Shown: piece by piece, positions 12,300-24,137 of the stretch
Layout: the number at the start of each line of letters is the position of its first letter
Position numbering within the stretch: position 1 is the stretch's first letter
Assembly: GCA_035235625.1 (NCBI GenBank)
Contig: CP141143.1
Location: 3,888,501 to 3,952,500 of the forward strand
Reading direction: 5' to 3'
DNA: 64,000 nt
Origin: Saururus chinensis
Taxonomy: Eukaryota > Streptophyta > Magnoliopsida > Piperales > Saururaceae
Program-made: the position numbers and the translations under genes
The notes under the pieces: model-generated
Databases searched by the model: none
The model's input: only the letters and a program-made list of their open reading frames with translations
What the model was told of the DNA's origin: nothing

Positions 12300-12389
12300 T
12301 AAGTGTCTAACTCCTTAAATTGATTCAAATTGAGCTATTAATATAGGATTTTTTTCTCTAAACGGAGCTATTGATATGGGACAGAGGGA
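12300..12389 (-). mobile_element. Fragment of a second Stowaway-like end
   Basis: GGAGCTATTGATATGGGACA followed by GAGGGAA repeats the terminal motif of the neighbouring MITE, and GAGCTATTAATATAGGA occurs 40 bp before. This looks like a truncated copy or a duplicated terminus next to 12100-12291. Confidence 0.5.
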
Positions 12390-14335
12390 ATATTTATTTA
12401 GACTTGTCTAGACTGACTAGTTTCCATGACTAGGGCTTGACTAGACTACACTAGACTGACTAGTTTCTATGACCAAGATCATGGAAATTGTGAGAGAGAA
12501 ACTTGAGATCTATGTTTTTCCCATCCACATGTCTATTGGTCATGCAATTTGGACATGGTCAGTAGTAAAAAAAATATTTATTTATTTATACATATTTTTA
12601 TATAGAAAATTTTTTATATAAGCCTGATTTCACATGCTTTTCATGCATCATGAACAATCGGATCTCAATTGGATGGTGAAGGGACAAAAACTAATCTGCC
12701 TCATGAGTCATTTGTATTGTCGATTTGAAATCCGAAACATGTGATTCTCAAGCTCATATAAGTAGGTTCTTTTTATATTATAATACTATTTTAATCTTTT
12801 GAACTTTTAATTTATTTTTTTAATTTATAGCAATTGTAATTTTTTTCTAGAACTCAAACTTACACATTCTTGGTATAGTTACATTTATATCAATGAGCTC
12901 TATTAAATGAAATCCTACAAAGTTAGGTTATTTTTAATTTTTTAAGTAGGGCCTACCTATATAACATGGTCATAATTTATATTTATGATATATATTTTTT
13001 ATTCTTGGGCTTGTTACGCTCATTTCTTACTCCTTATAACTCTAACAACAGGCAAAAGTTTTCCCATTTCTTTTATTTTTTAAAATGGATTTTTTACTAA
13101 TAAAGTAGAATCTTATTCAACCCACTTGCCTAAAGTAGAATATTTTCATATTAACTTCGAAATTGAGGTTGTTACAAAAACACTCTAAATAAATAACATA
13201 CAAGAATATGATTGTTACATGCACTATAGAGCGACCCCCGTTTATCAAGTGACGAACTAGAAAACCTACTTACAACGTCAATTAATCACAACCGACCTCA
13301 GTATCTCCATTAGGTGACCGCTATCACTCCACTCCTTAAACGTCTCGTCTCATCAATTGCACACTTGCACCTACTTCTTGGAATGTACTGATTGGGGAGA
13401 GGGCATAGCAACAGTGGATCACACGATATAGGAACTATAGAAGGAAGGAGTAACGCGGGGAAGAAAATACGAGGCTCTATAGAGAGATGGGCATATCCAC
13501 ATACAATGCTGGAGGGACAGTTGCCCCTCCCAGCATTTTAGAGACCCTTTAACAGGGATAAGCCAAGCTCCCCTTAAAAAAATTTGCATTGCCCCTTCAC
13601 CCTCTCCTCTCTCGATTTCAAGAAACAATGACCTCTTTGTTGCATCAATCCCAACTTCAAGTTCTTCAATAAATGCCGCAAAAGACATTTGGGCAAAATT
13701 CTTGTTAATTTTTTAGAACATGAATTTATTACCGTTTTGGGTTTGTTCCGTGACTTTTTTTTATTTTAAAAAAGCCAATTTAGGCGGGTTTTCCGGATAG
13801 AATGAGGTTTCATTAATGATTTAATTTTGGGCCTTACAATCAAAACTGAAGCTCTTAGCAAGTTTCCTTCGACGCCTTTGAAGATTCGTGTTTTCCTGCT
13901 GCCCTTCTTAGAGCCCTATAAGCTGTATTTTTATATTTTTTTAATTTGTCTTAACCGAACGAATATGACCACCTACCGAATGGAAGAAGTCTCGAAACTT
14001 GTTATTATCATAGTGAAGGCTCTCTGGAATTTGCCTTGTCTCGTAAGTATGCCAAAATTGACTTTGGGCAAAAATTTTGCCGATATTTTTTATCCATAAT
14101 TTATTGTCATTTTGGGTTCACCCCAAGACTCCCAACTATTTTTTTTAAGCCATTTCAAAGGGATTTTTAAAATAATGTTTCCATCAACATTACTACGTGT
14201 ATTTTTCTGATACACGCAGCTTGTTTCGATATGCCCAAAGATGTGGACAGAGGGTGTGGAAAGACAACCAAGCCGTCAACTTCGAAGCCTCGTGGATAGA
14301 AAGAGAACTAACATCATTGTTGCAGTTAAGTAATA
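12390..14335. other. AT-rich intergenic DNA, nothing recognised
   Basis: About 1.9 kb without a supportable gene. Open frames at 13419-13688 (minus) and 13827-14099 (plus) are short and match no family I know. A near-repeat is visible: GGCAAAATTCTTG near 13693 and GGCAAAAATTTTGCCG near 14066, each followed by a TTTTGGGTT phrase. Confidence 0.45.
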
Positions 14336-14599
14336 TAGAGGTGTTAATGAACTAAGTTGAGTTGAGTTTTGAGTTACTTTAGCTCAAACTCATAATTTTG
14401 GAGATTGGCTCGAGCTCGGCTCAAATTCGATCGAGCTACTAATTATCCAGCTCGAACTCGAGCTTGGCTCAAGAAGGAAATTAAAAATTTGACTCGTGGT
14501 CAAGCTTGAACTCAGTATACATACTACATAACTTAGCTTAAATTTGGTTCGATTTTAAATTTGATTATGTGCAAGTTTGGCTCATATTAAATTTGGCTA

Positions 14600-14706
14600 A
14601 GTAGGCCAATTAAAATTCAAAAAAATTCCCGGGATTTAAACTTGTAACATTGCCAAAAGCACACAAACTCCTTAACCACTTTGCTTACACCTTTTGCGTC
14701 AAGCAT
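14600..14706 (-). repeat. Possible tRNA-derived SINE head
   Basis: On the minus strand a box-A-like TGGTTAAGGAGT is followed by a box-B-like GTTTAAATCCC at tRNA-like spacing. The acceptor stem and anticodon arm are not tRNA-like, so this is better read as a SINE fragment than a tRNA gene. Confidence 0.35.
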
Positions 14707-14945
14707 TCCATTAAATAAATATAAGGTTCTCATCATTTAAATATATTTCTTTATCAAATATAATTTTATCACTCCGCCATTAAAGTTATAGGCTTGGCCC
14801 ATGCTATTTTAAATAATATTTGTACTTATTTATATTGATTATATATTTTAATGCACAACAATGAGTGCAAAAACTTAATTAATATTTATACCTCATTATA
14901 CCAATATATTCTAATTGCTTGGTAAAAAAATAATATTATCAAATA

Positions 14946-15049
14946 CTCCATTTGTTTTAAATTAATAGCTCCATTTAGCTTTTTACAATGAATTAATTTT
15001 AATTTATTTTTAAAAACTAAATAAAATTATTAATGTAGGACAAATGGAG
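14946..15049. mobile_element. Short Stowaway-like MITE nested in the hAT element
   Basis: A 104-bp element beginning CTCCATTTGTTTTAAATTAA and ending ATGTAGGACAAATGGAG, terminal inverted repeats, flanked by TA on both sides (14944-14945, 15050-15051). It shares the ATTAATAGCTCCATTT phrase with the Stowaway copy in the anthranilate synthase gene. It inserted into the larger hAT element. Confidence 0.8.
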
Positions 15050-16192
15050 TATTTATAGATACAATCCTCTACAAAATTTCTATCATTTACTAAAAGCTCT
15101 TAAATTTATAAATAGACAACCAAAGTATAAATAATATTCTTTACTTATTTATTAACTTTATTTTCTAATATTTTCATTTGTTGTTACGCTATATCTTGTG
15201 TTTGTATGTTTAACTATATATGCATCTTTTAGTAGTCTTCTATAAATATGTCACTATTATTAGCACATATTTACTTCTTTTGTATTATTAAAGTATTTAT
15301 ATATTTGTATTATATGTATTTTTTAGTAGTTTTGTATGAATATGTGAATATTATTAGCACATATATACTATATATATTACACTGTAACTTCTTCTACATA
15401 CCTTCTTTTGGTTGTATGAAATGTATTTATTATTTGATAACCTAAATTTTTTAAATCTTTATAGTAACTTCTTACTTCAAGTGTCATCTTATAACCACCA
15501 AAAAGAAAAAATTAGTGCCTTTGTAGTTAACTACATTTGTGTATGATATATCGTATATAAATGTATGTCATTTATTTATATTATACATAAATATAAATTT
15601 TATTAAATATTACATATATAACATATGTATATTATGTCTGTTTAAAATATTTATTTCTAAATAATTTATATCATGTGTAATGTGTAGGGGTGGTCGAGTT
15701 TTAGTATTGTGGGAACACGAAACTTGATATCTTCTCATCTTGGACCCATCTCAAATAAATATAACTTACCCTAATGTTATGAAGAAAAAAGAGACTTCAT
15801 GAGTTAATGCTAAAAAAATATTTAAAAAATTATTGTAGAATTTGAATTTATAAAGATTCCAACAATAGTCTCCAAAAAATTTGAAAAGACATATAATAAT
15901 TTGTTTGACATGTAGAGATAGTAAATAATATTATCATAATATATCGTCCAATGATTGACATATTGTTTAATATGTAGTACAATATATCCCATTTTTTTAC
16001 GTAGTTGTACTATATATGTATATACTTTATTCAATTTAATTTCTATAATATATCTAAATTTTAATACGTATCACATGTGGACATGTGTATAATGTGTCTT
16101 TAAATGTTTACCTCTAAAAAATAAATATCATGTGTGATATAAGCAAATACTAAATATATAGACATAATACATTCATTAATAATATATAAATT

Positions 16193-16197
<5 letters not shown>

Positions 16198-16232
<35 letters not shown>
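16198..16232. repeat. (TA)n microsatellite
   Basis: An uninterrupted 35-bp run of alternating T and A inside the hAT-like element. Confidence 0.95.
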
Positions 16233-16238
<6 letters not shown>

Positions 16239-16514
16239 GTTATAAATGTCAATTGTGATTGATAATTGTGCATATGTATATATAAGTGTCAATATGTATT
16301 TAAATATATTATAAAATGTATTTACAAATTTCATTCGAGTTCAAATCGAGTACGGGCCAAATTTGAGCCAAGTCGAGATAGGGTATGCTCAAACTCAATT
16401 CGAAAATATTCGAGTTTGAGCTAAGCCACTTCGAGTCGAGCCATATTCAAGTCGAGTCAAGTTGAGTTGAGGTATCTTTGCTCGACGAGCTATCTCGGCT
16501 CATTAGCACCCCTA

Positions 16515-17874
16515 AGTGTGTGGGGTTTCTAGGAGCAGGATGGGTAGGCTAAGCCGGGAGGATATTAGCTCGTGGGAGGGGGCAGTAAACAAACCCAGCG
16601 GTGGGGAAGAAATTGATAATTGTGGAGTAGAGAAAAGCATCGGCGTAGAGATGGAAGGTAACCCTAGCCAATCATCTCTGTTGAATCAGAAATCTGCCAA
16701 ACGAAGATAGACCCCCCTCAGAAGTCGAAAGGTAGCAACCAACAGGCGAGGCAATGGTGGGAAGGCGGGGAAAATGGGTTTCCAACTAAAATTTGGCACA
16801 AATTTGGTTGTCTTGGATGGAGAGAAGGGATCTTTTCTGAATTCCTGGAGACTTGATTAAGCTGAGGAGGACTAGTCTCCTTCCTCTCCTCAGCCCCTCC
16901 CCACACACTCCACCTTTGTTATGCTAGGCTTCTCCCTTTTGGTGGGTGGGCATGCTTACATAATCTTAATCTAAGATAACTCCTACAATTCCCGTGCTTA
17001 CGACTATTCACAAGTTGAGCCGATTTATTGAGCATGTTCACTTCAGCTCAACTTGTGCAATGCTCCATTTTTTCCATTACGTCTCACTCAAGGAGTTAGG
17101 GGTAATTATATATTTTTGGATAAGATTTAGGGGGTTTTGAGGGATAAAATTCATAAACCATAAATCCCCGTATATGTATAGAGCTCAAAGTAACGAGCGT
17201 AAGAATCAATTAATGTGTGAAATAGAGGTCGGGAGCTAAAGTTATGACCTCGGGAAGTATACTATATAGGTGGGACCTACTTAAAAAGTGCAAGATAACC
17301 TACCCATGTATAGTCTAGTTACAAAGGGCTCATCAATACAAGTTTATCGGTACCAAGAATGTGTGATTCTAACTTTAGGGTAAGAAGATATCACGTTTTG
17401 AAGTTGGAATAATATAAAAAATAAAATAATTAAGAAAATGACAAATTAGCTAGCGTCATCAGGCGTGCAAGCAGTGCTGTGTGTATGCGGGACATCTATG
17501 CAACACATGGCAAGATGAGTGTGCCTGCCATGTCTCCACCTCATGGGTACACGATGCGTGTCGCGCGTGCTTGATTTTGTTTGCTCATGAGTTTTTCCTC
17601 TATAAATAGGAAACTCGTATGATTTTTTAGAAAAAGTTTTTTGGCCAATTTGAGTCCCATTTCGCCCGTTCAAGAGGCATTCTTAAATAATTTGAGGGTG
17701 ATTTACACAATGAAAATGTCCACTCATCGAGTTGGCAACTTTAAGAGAGGGGAGGTTGCGCCTACCACTCCTAAGCCTGGGAACGAGATAAGGCACCTAC
17801 CGCCTGCCGTTATTTTGATCGATTTCAAGAAAGAAGAGTAGGTGGTCTTAAATTCTAATTATGTGCTACGAGTA
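16515..17874. other. Intergenic stretch, no recognised gene
   Basis: A more GC-balanced 400 bp (16515-16920) has open frames on both strands (16516-16710 plus, 16718-16906 minus) of unknown nature. The rest shows nothing I can name. Open frames at 17446-17673 and 17641-17841 overlap on opposite strands and look like chance. Confidence 0.4.
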
Positions 17875-18740
17875 TGTTACGCCCCAACTTTTATGTTAAC
17901 TTAAAAGTCAGCGTTTTATAAAATTTGTAAGCTAAGAGGGCCCAGATTGACAGTGTATAAACAAGAAACCTATAATAATATTAAAATGCATAAGTACAAA
18001 ATTACAGAAGTTAGAACTATACACACCATAAAATTATGTCAGCATACATATACAATGCATACAAAAATCTAATTAAACAAAATCCGGCGTATTAGCCCTT
18101 TTTCCATTAACCGATCAGCTACAGCCCTAAACTGGTATCTACACTTGCAATATCTTAGGGTGGGTGAGTATAAGACTTTATACCCAGTAGGTAGCATTAA
18201 ATTCTATTAACATGCGGAGGTAAGATAAATCATACAACAAATTCATAACTTAGAATTTAAAATCAAAACAATTACATGGCTTAAAACAAATTCTTTTTAT
18301 TCACAAAATGTTGCCGATACTAAAACAACATACACCTATGCTCATGGGGCAATGGGATCAGAAGAAGAGGGGTTTTCTCATGATACCCCAACTTCTGAGC
18401 GCTCTAAAAGCCTCATTAGGCAGTATCTAGGAGTAATAAACTCCGATAGTTCTTAGGGTTGTGTGCCGAAGAACTACCCTTCAAATTTCGAATATTTAAA
18501 TTAAACAGAATAATCAAATAATATTCAAATAATTGGTACTAAAATAATCTCGTAAGGACGGACCTTTGTCCATACCCTAACGATATTTTAAACAATTTAA
18601 AAGTATGATTTTAGTAAAAAAAATGAGTTTGACCTTAATATGAAAATAAGATTTAAAACCACCTACCTTCGTGAAGCCTACATTTGCAGTCAGCTTAAAA
18701 GCGGTGGGCGGCACCTCCCCTTGTGCGGAGATACTTTCCG

Positions 18741-18902
18741 TGTCCGGTTCAGGTGAGGCAGACAGAATCTCCCCTAGCGTCAAGACAGTCTCCTCGTCTG
18801 ACTCGGGTGAGGCGGAAAAAACCTCCCCTAGCATTAGGATAGTCTCCTCGTCCAGATCTGGTGAAATGGATAGAACCTCCCCTAGCGTTGGGATAGTTTT
18901 TG
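18741..18902 (+). repeat. 54-bp minisatellite, 3 units
   Basis: Three diverged units of about 54 bp (18741-18794, 18795-18848, 18849-18902), each with GGTGA..CGGA/GGCAGA and CCTCCCCTAGC. Because 54 is a multiple of three, it creates a repetitive open frame (18671-19021) that need not be a gene. Confidence 0.8.
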
Positions 18903-19223
18903 TTCCCAGCCCAAGGGTGGTGGACAGAGCCTCCTCTTTCCTTGGGTCATTTCTACCTTTTAGAGGGGTTATCTCAAGAAATGGACCCTCTCACGACACA
19001 AAACACCCTCAAATTAGGTAAGTTTGGTTTTTGAATGGGAAAAAATGGGTGAAGGACGGTGAAGGAATGCACGTTTAAAGTTTATAAATGGCGTAGTGCA
19101 AAGAAAAAGAGAGGAAAATGAGAAGGGGCGAGTTGAGCACCCCCTCCTCCCCTCCTTAAATAGGGGAACACCACCATTGGATGCACGCCACGTGGCATGC
19201 ATCCAACCAATTACCAAAATATG

Positions 19224-19311
19224 CTAGCGGCAGGGCTAGCCTGCGCTATTCAGGCTAGCCGCACGGCTAGCTTGCGGTGTTCAGGCTAGCCGCAAGGCTA
19301 GCCTGCAGCTA
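19224..19311. repeat. GCTAGC palindrome cluster
   Basis: The six-base palindrome GCTAGC or its core occurs repeatedly in about 90 bp, as AGGCTAGCCGCA- and GGGCTAGCCTGC-like phrases. The segment can fold on itself in several ways. It lies inside the solo LTR. Confidence 0.75.
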
Positions 19312-19551
19312 GCCAGGGAAGGGCTTGCGGACCTACCGCATTGCGGCAGGGGAGCTAACACAAAGGCATCACCTGATCTGACGCCAGGCATCAGGGCATC
19401 GGCACAGGTTGACGCCAAATATATATATATATATATTATTTACCACACAATAGCAGGTTTTCTTACAAAAATAATGTGGGTCCCACCCATGACACGCTTA
19501 ACAAGGTTGTAGTCAACGATCTCGGTGTCCAAAATAATGTGGGGTGTAACA

Positions 19552-20255
19552 GACTATACGTACGATTTCGTATTTTTTTCATAAAAGATTATTTCAAAAA
19601 AAGATGATATTTAAGGGGTTGTTGTAAACGCTAAAATAATAGAGTATTGTACACCTCTAAGATGGATTTAATCATAATATGGACTTTAAAATATTAGTAT
19701 TATTTGAATGATATTACAATTGATTTTGATCGAATTTGAATGGTAGTTATTTGGTAACTATCATTTGTTTTGAATGGTAGCTATTTGGCATAAAGCACAA
19801 AAGTTACCGGAGTTATGACTCTTAAGTATTGCCTATTAAGGCATATGGCGCACTCATGAAATGAGATATCGTGAGAAGATCTCTTTTATTTTGATCTCGT
19901 TGCCCTGCGAGCACAGGTGTATGTTGTTCTGGTATCGGCAACATTTTGTGAATGATTATTTATCTGATTTTAAGTTGTTTATCGGATTCTACTTACAAAT
20001 GATTTATCCAAGTTTACTAGATTTTGTGAATAACTATTTTATCTGACTTTTTGTATAAAAAGTGCACTGGATTTCGTCAGTTGATAATATTATTTTAAGT
20101 CAAATTTTGAATATGAATTGATGACACTCTGACTTCTAAGTTATTTTAAAAAGTCAGGGCACTACACATACGTTAGTTGGGAAGGAAGAGCATCGCTCTA
20201 ACACTATTGGCTGGCATGTAGCTTTGACAATGGCCGAAAGAGGTGCTCAATCACA
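19552..20255. other. AT-rich intergenic DNA, nothing recognised
   Basis: No supportable gene. The phrase TGTGAATGATTATTTATCTG has a degenerate echo at 20023 (TTGTGAATAACTATTTTATC), suggesting a weak local duplication. Confidence 0.4.
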
Positions 20256-20372
20256 CTTTGTTGATTGCCATTGTTGGCTAATAAACTCTTCTACTCATTG
20301 ACTTGACTTTGTTGATTGTCATTGTTGGCTAATAAACACGTTATTCGAACTTTGTTGATTGTCGGTGCGGCT
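20256..20372 (+). repeat. Short tandem duplication
   Basis: The phrase ACTTTGTTGATTGYCATTGT followed by TGGCTAATAAAC occurs twice about 50 bp apart, and ACTTTGTTGATTGTC starts a third, truncated copy. Confidence 0.8.
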
Positions 20373-20465
20373 GAAAGACGGAGGCCTGAAGCAGAGTGAA
20401 TATCAGTTGAGAAGGATGATTGTTTGCATCACCACAACACTGATGTTGGTTGGGAGGATCGTCAG

Positions 20466-21569
20466 TAAGCTAATGAGCTGAGTCGAACCGAAATTTGGGT
20501 TTTTTTTACTCGACCTCGATTTTTTAAAACTGACTCAAGCTCAACTTGAGTTTAATTGAACACTTACACTCTCAGCTTGAGCTCCGTTCAGCCATAGAAC
20601 TCAAAACTCGGATTAATCTTGAGCTTAAAAATATAGTAAAAGAGTTTGAACCTATGTTTGAATTGGGCTCGAATGCCATTTACAACCCAAGTATATTTCC
20701 CCAAAAAAACCATATTAATTTGGAGAATCACTTCAACATTATAAAAATAAAATGATTGTAACAACTACGATTCCACTCTATTAAAGTTGTAAGCATCACT
20801 TCAAAATGTAGGGTTAAAATAATATTAGTCTACACTTAGTTCACTTGATATACTTGTAGGCAAAAAAAGATGTAAAAATTTTAAATTAATAGATAAAAAA
20901 CTAAACTTGGTTCACTAGATATATTTGTAGGTAAATTTTAGATATGGTTCACTAAATCTCCAATTCTTAACCAATATAATTGGTTGAATTAAGAATATTT
21001 ATTATGCAAGTACAATTACATATTTATTTTTATTAGGATTGGGATGATTAAGATAATTAAAGGTAGTATTTAAAAAATAAATAATATTATATAGATGAAT
21101 AAGGGTAGAATATGAATAAATTTTTTTTATCATACCTACATTTTCAATTTTATTAGTAGTAGGATTTATATTTATTTGAAATACAATAGCATAATATGGG
21201 TATTATATCCCATATTATATAGTATAATATACCATGCATTAATATATATAGAATATATATAGATATCTTTATAAAATAACAGAATATTATGAACACATGA
21301 AAGGTGAAAGTTAAGAAATTCATATAATATGAGTATAATATGTAAGTAGTAATATATAACAAATTGAGCTGAGTTTGAGCCGAGCTTTGAGTTGATCTTA
21401 AGTCGAACTGATTTGGTTTTGAGTTGTTGTTTCGATTCGATCTTACCCTTGTTTGAGCTCGGCTCCCTTACTTTCGTATTTTAATTGAGCCCGAGTCGAG
21501 CCCTCTTCGAGCCAAACCGAGTTGAACCTGTTCAACTCGTCGAGTTGGCTCGACTTGTTAGTAGCCTTA
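20466..21569. mobile_element. Non-autonomous hAT-like element, perfect 8-bp TSD
   Basis: The 1104-bp element begins TAAGCTAATGAGCTGAGTCG and ends CTCGACTTGTTAGTAGCCTTA; the termini are imperfect inverted repeats. A perfect 8-bp duplication ATCGTCAG flanks it (20458-20465, 21570-21577), the hAT signature. Both subterminal regions are packed with GAGCTNGAG / CTCGACTNGGCTCGA motifs and the centre is AT-rich and non-coding. The design is the same as at 14336-16514. The clean duplication says this copy is the younger of the two. Confidence 0.88.
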
Positions 21570-21577
21570 ATCGTCAG

Positions 21578-22548
21578 TGTTGCACAATTGTTGAATGAAG
21601 GCTTGAGCTTGTGAGCAAGGGTGAACATTGTTCGAGATTCAGATAGAAAGAGCGTTGCCACAACGCCGATGGCTGGCCAAGAGGGAAGAGTGTCACCATT
21701 AACAGGATGAGGCACGTTGGTTGCACTGCTGCCATGTGGGATGAGGGAGGAGCTAGGGTTCAATTTGACATTTGGGGTTTTGTTCTCTTGAAAATCACAT
21801 AACCCAAACCAAAAACAAATGATATCACATAGTATTGTCGATAGGCTATTTTCTATGGTTCAATGGGACTTTATAATTATTTGGTCAAATTATTGTGAGT
21901 GTACAATTTGTCGAACCCATTGGGGGTCAATGGATTTTTACATGGGGGCCCTTAAGATAATTTATTTCTTTTCTTGGTCTAACACAAAAAACATATATAA
22001 GAGGGGCATTAGTAAAAATAAAAAATCAAGGGGGTCATTTGACCCCAACTCAATAATGTAGATCCATCCCTGGAGGGGGAGGAGGATGAGGTGGTGGCAT
22101 AGGAGGGGAAGAGGAGAAGGCGACAATAGTGGAGGAGGTGAAGGTGTATGAAGTGGAGACAGTAAAGTTGGTGGCAAAGGTAATAGAGGTGGTGGAGCTA
22201 GTGGCAAAGGTGGCAAGGGTAGTAGAGCCAATGGCTGAGTTGAAGCTAGAGCTACTAGCAAAGGGAATCATAGAGTTGGTAAAGTTAAAAGAAGAAAATA
22301 AGAAAAAAGTACTTTATATAATTTATACTATGAACATGACTATTTTTTTTTGTATTGAACATAAATATATGACATTTTGTAAATATGAGCTCGAGCACAC
22401 ATATGCTAGCGGGAGCCCGGGCTTTGAAAGTCATCAAATCAAGATGCCCTTTGAGTTATGTACATCATCTGATTGAAATCCAAAGGCCCAAAGAGCCCGG
22501 GCTCATACTGGTATATGTGAGCCCAGACATAAACAAGATTATATTTTA
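21578..22548. other. Intergenic stretch with purine-rich low complexity
   Basis: 21578-22050 shows nothing I recognise. 22060-22270 is a G/A-rich low-complexity run (GGTGG, GAGG, GGCAAAGGTGG repeats) that opens frames on both strands without protein character. 22385-22520 has GAGCCCGGGCT palindromes. Confidence 0.5.
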
Positions 22549-22680
22549 TTATATTTTTTTGATAGGTAAGACTCACGTACCCTTAAACACTGTATGCCAC
22601 TGGGATTTGATCCTTAGACCTCTCCCACAACCGGGAGAGACCCAACAAACCCAACTAAGGCTGGCTTGGCAAAATCTATT
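22549..22680 (-). mobile_element. tRNA-type SINE, minus orientation
   Basis: Read on the minus strand it contains AGCCTTAGTTGGG (box-A-like), GGATCAAATCC (box B), GTGGCATACAGTGT, and ends TCTTACCTATCAAAAAAA. The same landmarks in the same order occur on the plus strand at 41850-41968. The shared A-tail and Pol III-like boxes make a SINE family the best call. Confidence 0.72.
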
Positions 22681-22914
22681 TTAATATATTATAGGGCCAT
22701 TTTTTACAAATCTATCTATTTGTCACCATAGGATGTTGTATTAGTCGATATGGGTGTATATCAACGATGTGTACCCAATGTTTTAAAAATCGGCCCGATC
22801 GTCAACCAGGAATGGTCGCTCGGCCGGGTCAATTAGGTTCAAGTTTGGGTCGACTCGGGTTGACCCGTTTTCATATATATTATATTAAATATAATGTTAC
22901 ATAAAAACTTCACA

Positions 22915-23145
22915 CAAAACCCTTTGTAACTCAGGTGGTAGAGGCTGAAGAGCAGTGTAATGTTTTGGGTTCAAATCCTGCATTGGAAGAAATGTTTTTG
23001 GTAGCGTTACAAGTACATAAGAATGCATTAAAAAAATGCCTTTTGAAGAAATATTTTTGGTAGCATTACAAAGTATATAAGAATGCATTAAATAAAATAG
23101 TTGCGTAACAAACATAAAGTAAAACTGACCAGTGGTTAGTCTACG
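22915..23145 (+). mobile_element. Second tRNA-derived SINE-like repeat
   Basis: TAACTCAGGTGGTAGAGG (box A) and GGGTTCAAATCCTGC (box B) have tRNA spacing, but there is no acceptor stem to close the tRNA. Downstream a 45-60-bp unit (GAAGAAATGTTTTTGGTAGC ... AAGAATGCATTAAA) is present twice in tandem, from about 22987 and 23045. Probable SINE with an internal duplication. Confidence 0.6.
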
Positions 23146-24030
23146 CAACCTTAAAAAAATAACAAAATTTGCGTAAAATTTCTTGGCCAGAATTTAAACC
23201 CAACTTCTTAGTGGGTTTGAATTTGAACCAATTAATTAGACTACATTGTATTAACATCAACTAGGTATTTTTTTTTACAATGACATGAGATCAATAAAGG
23301 TGTCTTCTTATAATTTAGATAAAATTCTTTTGTTCTAAATATAGTGCTATATGGGTCAGCATCTAAGAATTCTATACCATTCCCCATTAAAATGAATGCA
23401 TGTTACTAATTTTAATAGTTTGTGTTAGTTATTAATGTTAGTAATCTTTTGTTCTAAATTATTATAATATATATAATAATATTAATAATTTTTAATTTAT
23501 ATTGGAGGTTATGATTATTTCTATGCGTACTAAGCCTATTATCCATGCGTACTCTGTATGTATAATCATTAATACCAATACAGCCATCCATATTTTAACC
23601 ATTTCTAATTGAATCCCGAACTTTTACCACGGACCCAGGGTCACCATGGCTTCCTAATTCCACTCGACAGTGCCCCTAGGCCCTGGCTCCTCGCCTCCTG
23701 CTCGAGAGTCGAGTGAGAGCATCTCCGCCACCACATTTCTTCCTCAGCCAGCCGGCCGGCCCGCCACCACAGACCATCTATTTTCGGGATCGATGCGTAA
23801 ATTCTAGTGGGCCATTAGGCTAATGAATTTGGGGTTTTTAAAATGGTGGGCAAAGGGGAGAACTTTGCAAGCCGCCTAAGAGGAAAGGACTCCGCAGCCG
23901 AAGCATTAGGCTCACGCATCTTGGGGTATTAAAATACTGGGAAAAGGGAGGGAATTGAGGTTCCCAGTATGGGACTCCGCCGCCGAAGAGGGAAGGCGGC
24001 CCTTCCTAGCCGTCTCTATCATCTCTCTCA
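23146..24030. other. Upstream region of the anthranilate synthase gene
   Basis: AT-rich until about 23600, then GC-rich. 23860-23990 contains two related phrases, GGACTCCGCAGCCGAAG and GGACTCCGCCGCCGAAG, about 85 bp apart, each preceded by a TTAAAA..TGGG motif. These could be promoter elements or a local duplication; nothing here codes for protein. Confidence 0.45.
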
Positions 24031-24036
24031 TTCCTC

Positions 24037-24044
24037 TATTTAAA
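24037..24044 (+). promoter_or_regulatory. Probable TATA box of the anthranilate synthase gene
   Basis: TATTTAAA lies about 95 bp before the chosen ATG, preceded by a CT-rich stretch (ATCATCTCTCTCATTCCTC) of the kind common in plant core promoters. Confidence 0.55.
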
Positions 24045-24137
24045 CAGCAGCAGCCCCCCATTCACTCTGCACCAACTTCGCAGCGGCAGTAGCCCCCCCC
24101 CCCACCCACCTGAGGAACATCCTTGCTTCGCCTCTGG

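Larger units (their letters stand above)
14336..16514. mobile_element. Large non-autonomous hAT-like element
   Basis: Ends are TAGAGGTGTTAATGAACTAA and CTCATTAGCACCCCTA, imperfect inverted repeats of hAT type (TAGRGGTGYTAATGA). Both subterminal regions carry many GAGCTCGAGC / GGCTCGAGCT-like motifs, which may be transposase-binding repeats as in other hAT elements. The 2.2-kb interior is AT-rich and non-coding. A clean 8-bp target duplication is not visible (AAGTAATA left, AGTGTGTG right), so the copy is old or composite. The same end sequences and motif arrays occur in the element at 20466-21569. Confidence 0.7.
17875..19551. mobile_element. Solo LTR (fossil LTR element)
   Basis: The block begins TGTTACGCCCCAAC and ends GGGGTGTAACA. 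These are TG...CA ends with short inverted repeats of the kind seen in plant LTRs that start TGT(T/C)ACGCCCC. Flanking 5-mers GAGTA and GACTA match at four of five bases, consistent with an aged target duplication. No internal coding domain or second LTR lies nearby, so a solo LTR of about 1.7 kb, left by recombination between two LTRs, is the simplest reading. It contains a 54-bp minisatellite and a GCTAGC-rich segment. Confidence 0.7.

Noticed and set aside
18671-19021. 116-codon open frame with SGEADR repeats
   Set aside because: It is produced by the 54-bp minisatellite inside a solo LTR; no start context or family.
22050-22476. Open frames on both strands rich in Val/Glu or Pro/Leu
   Set aside because: They come from a purine-rich low-complexity run.
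22917-22990. Possible tRNA gene (box A and box B present)
   Set aside because: There is no acceptor stem or anticodon arm; the sequence continues into a duplicated repeat, so a SINE fits better.
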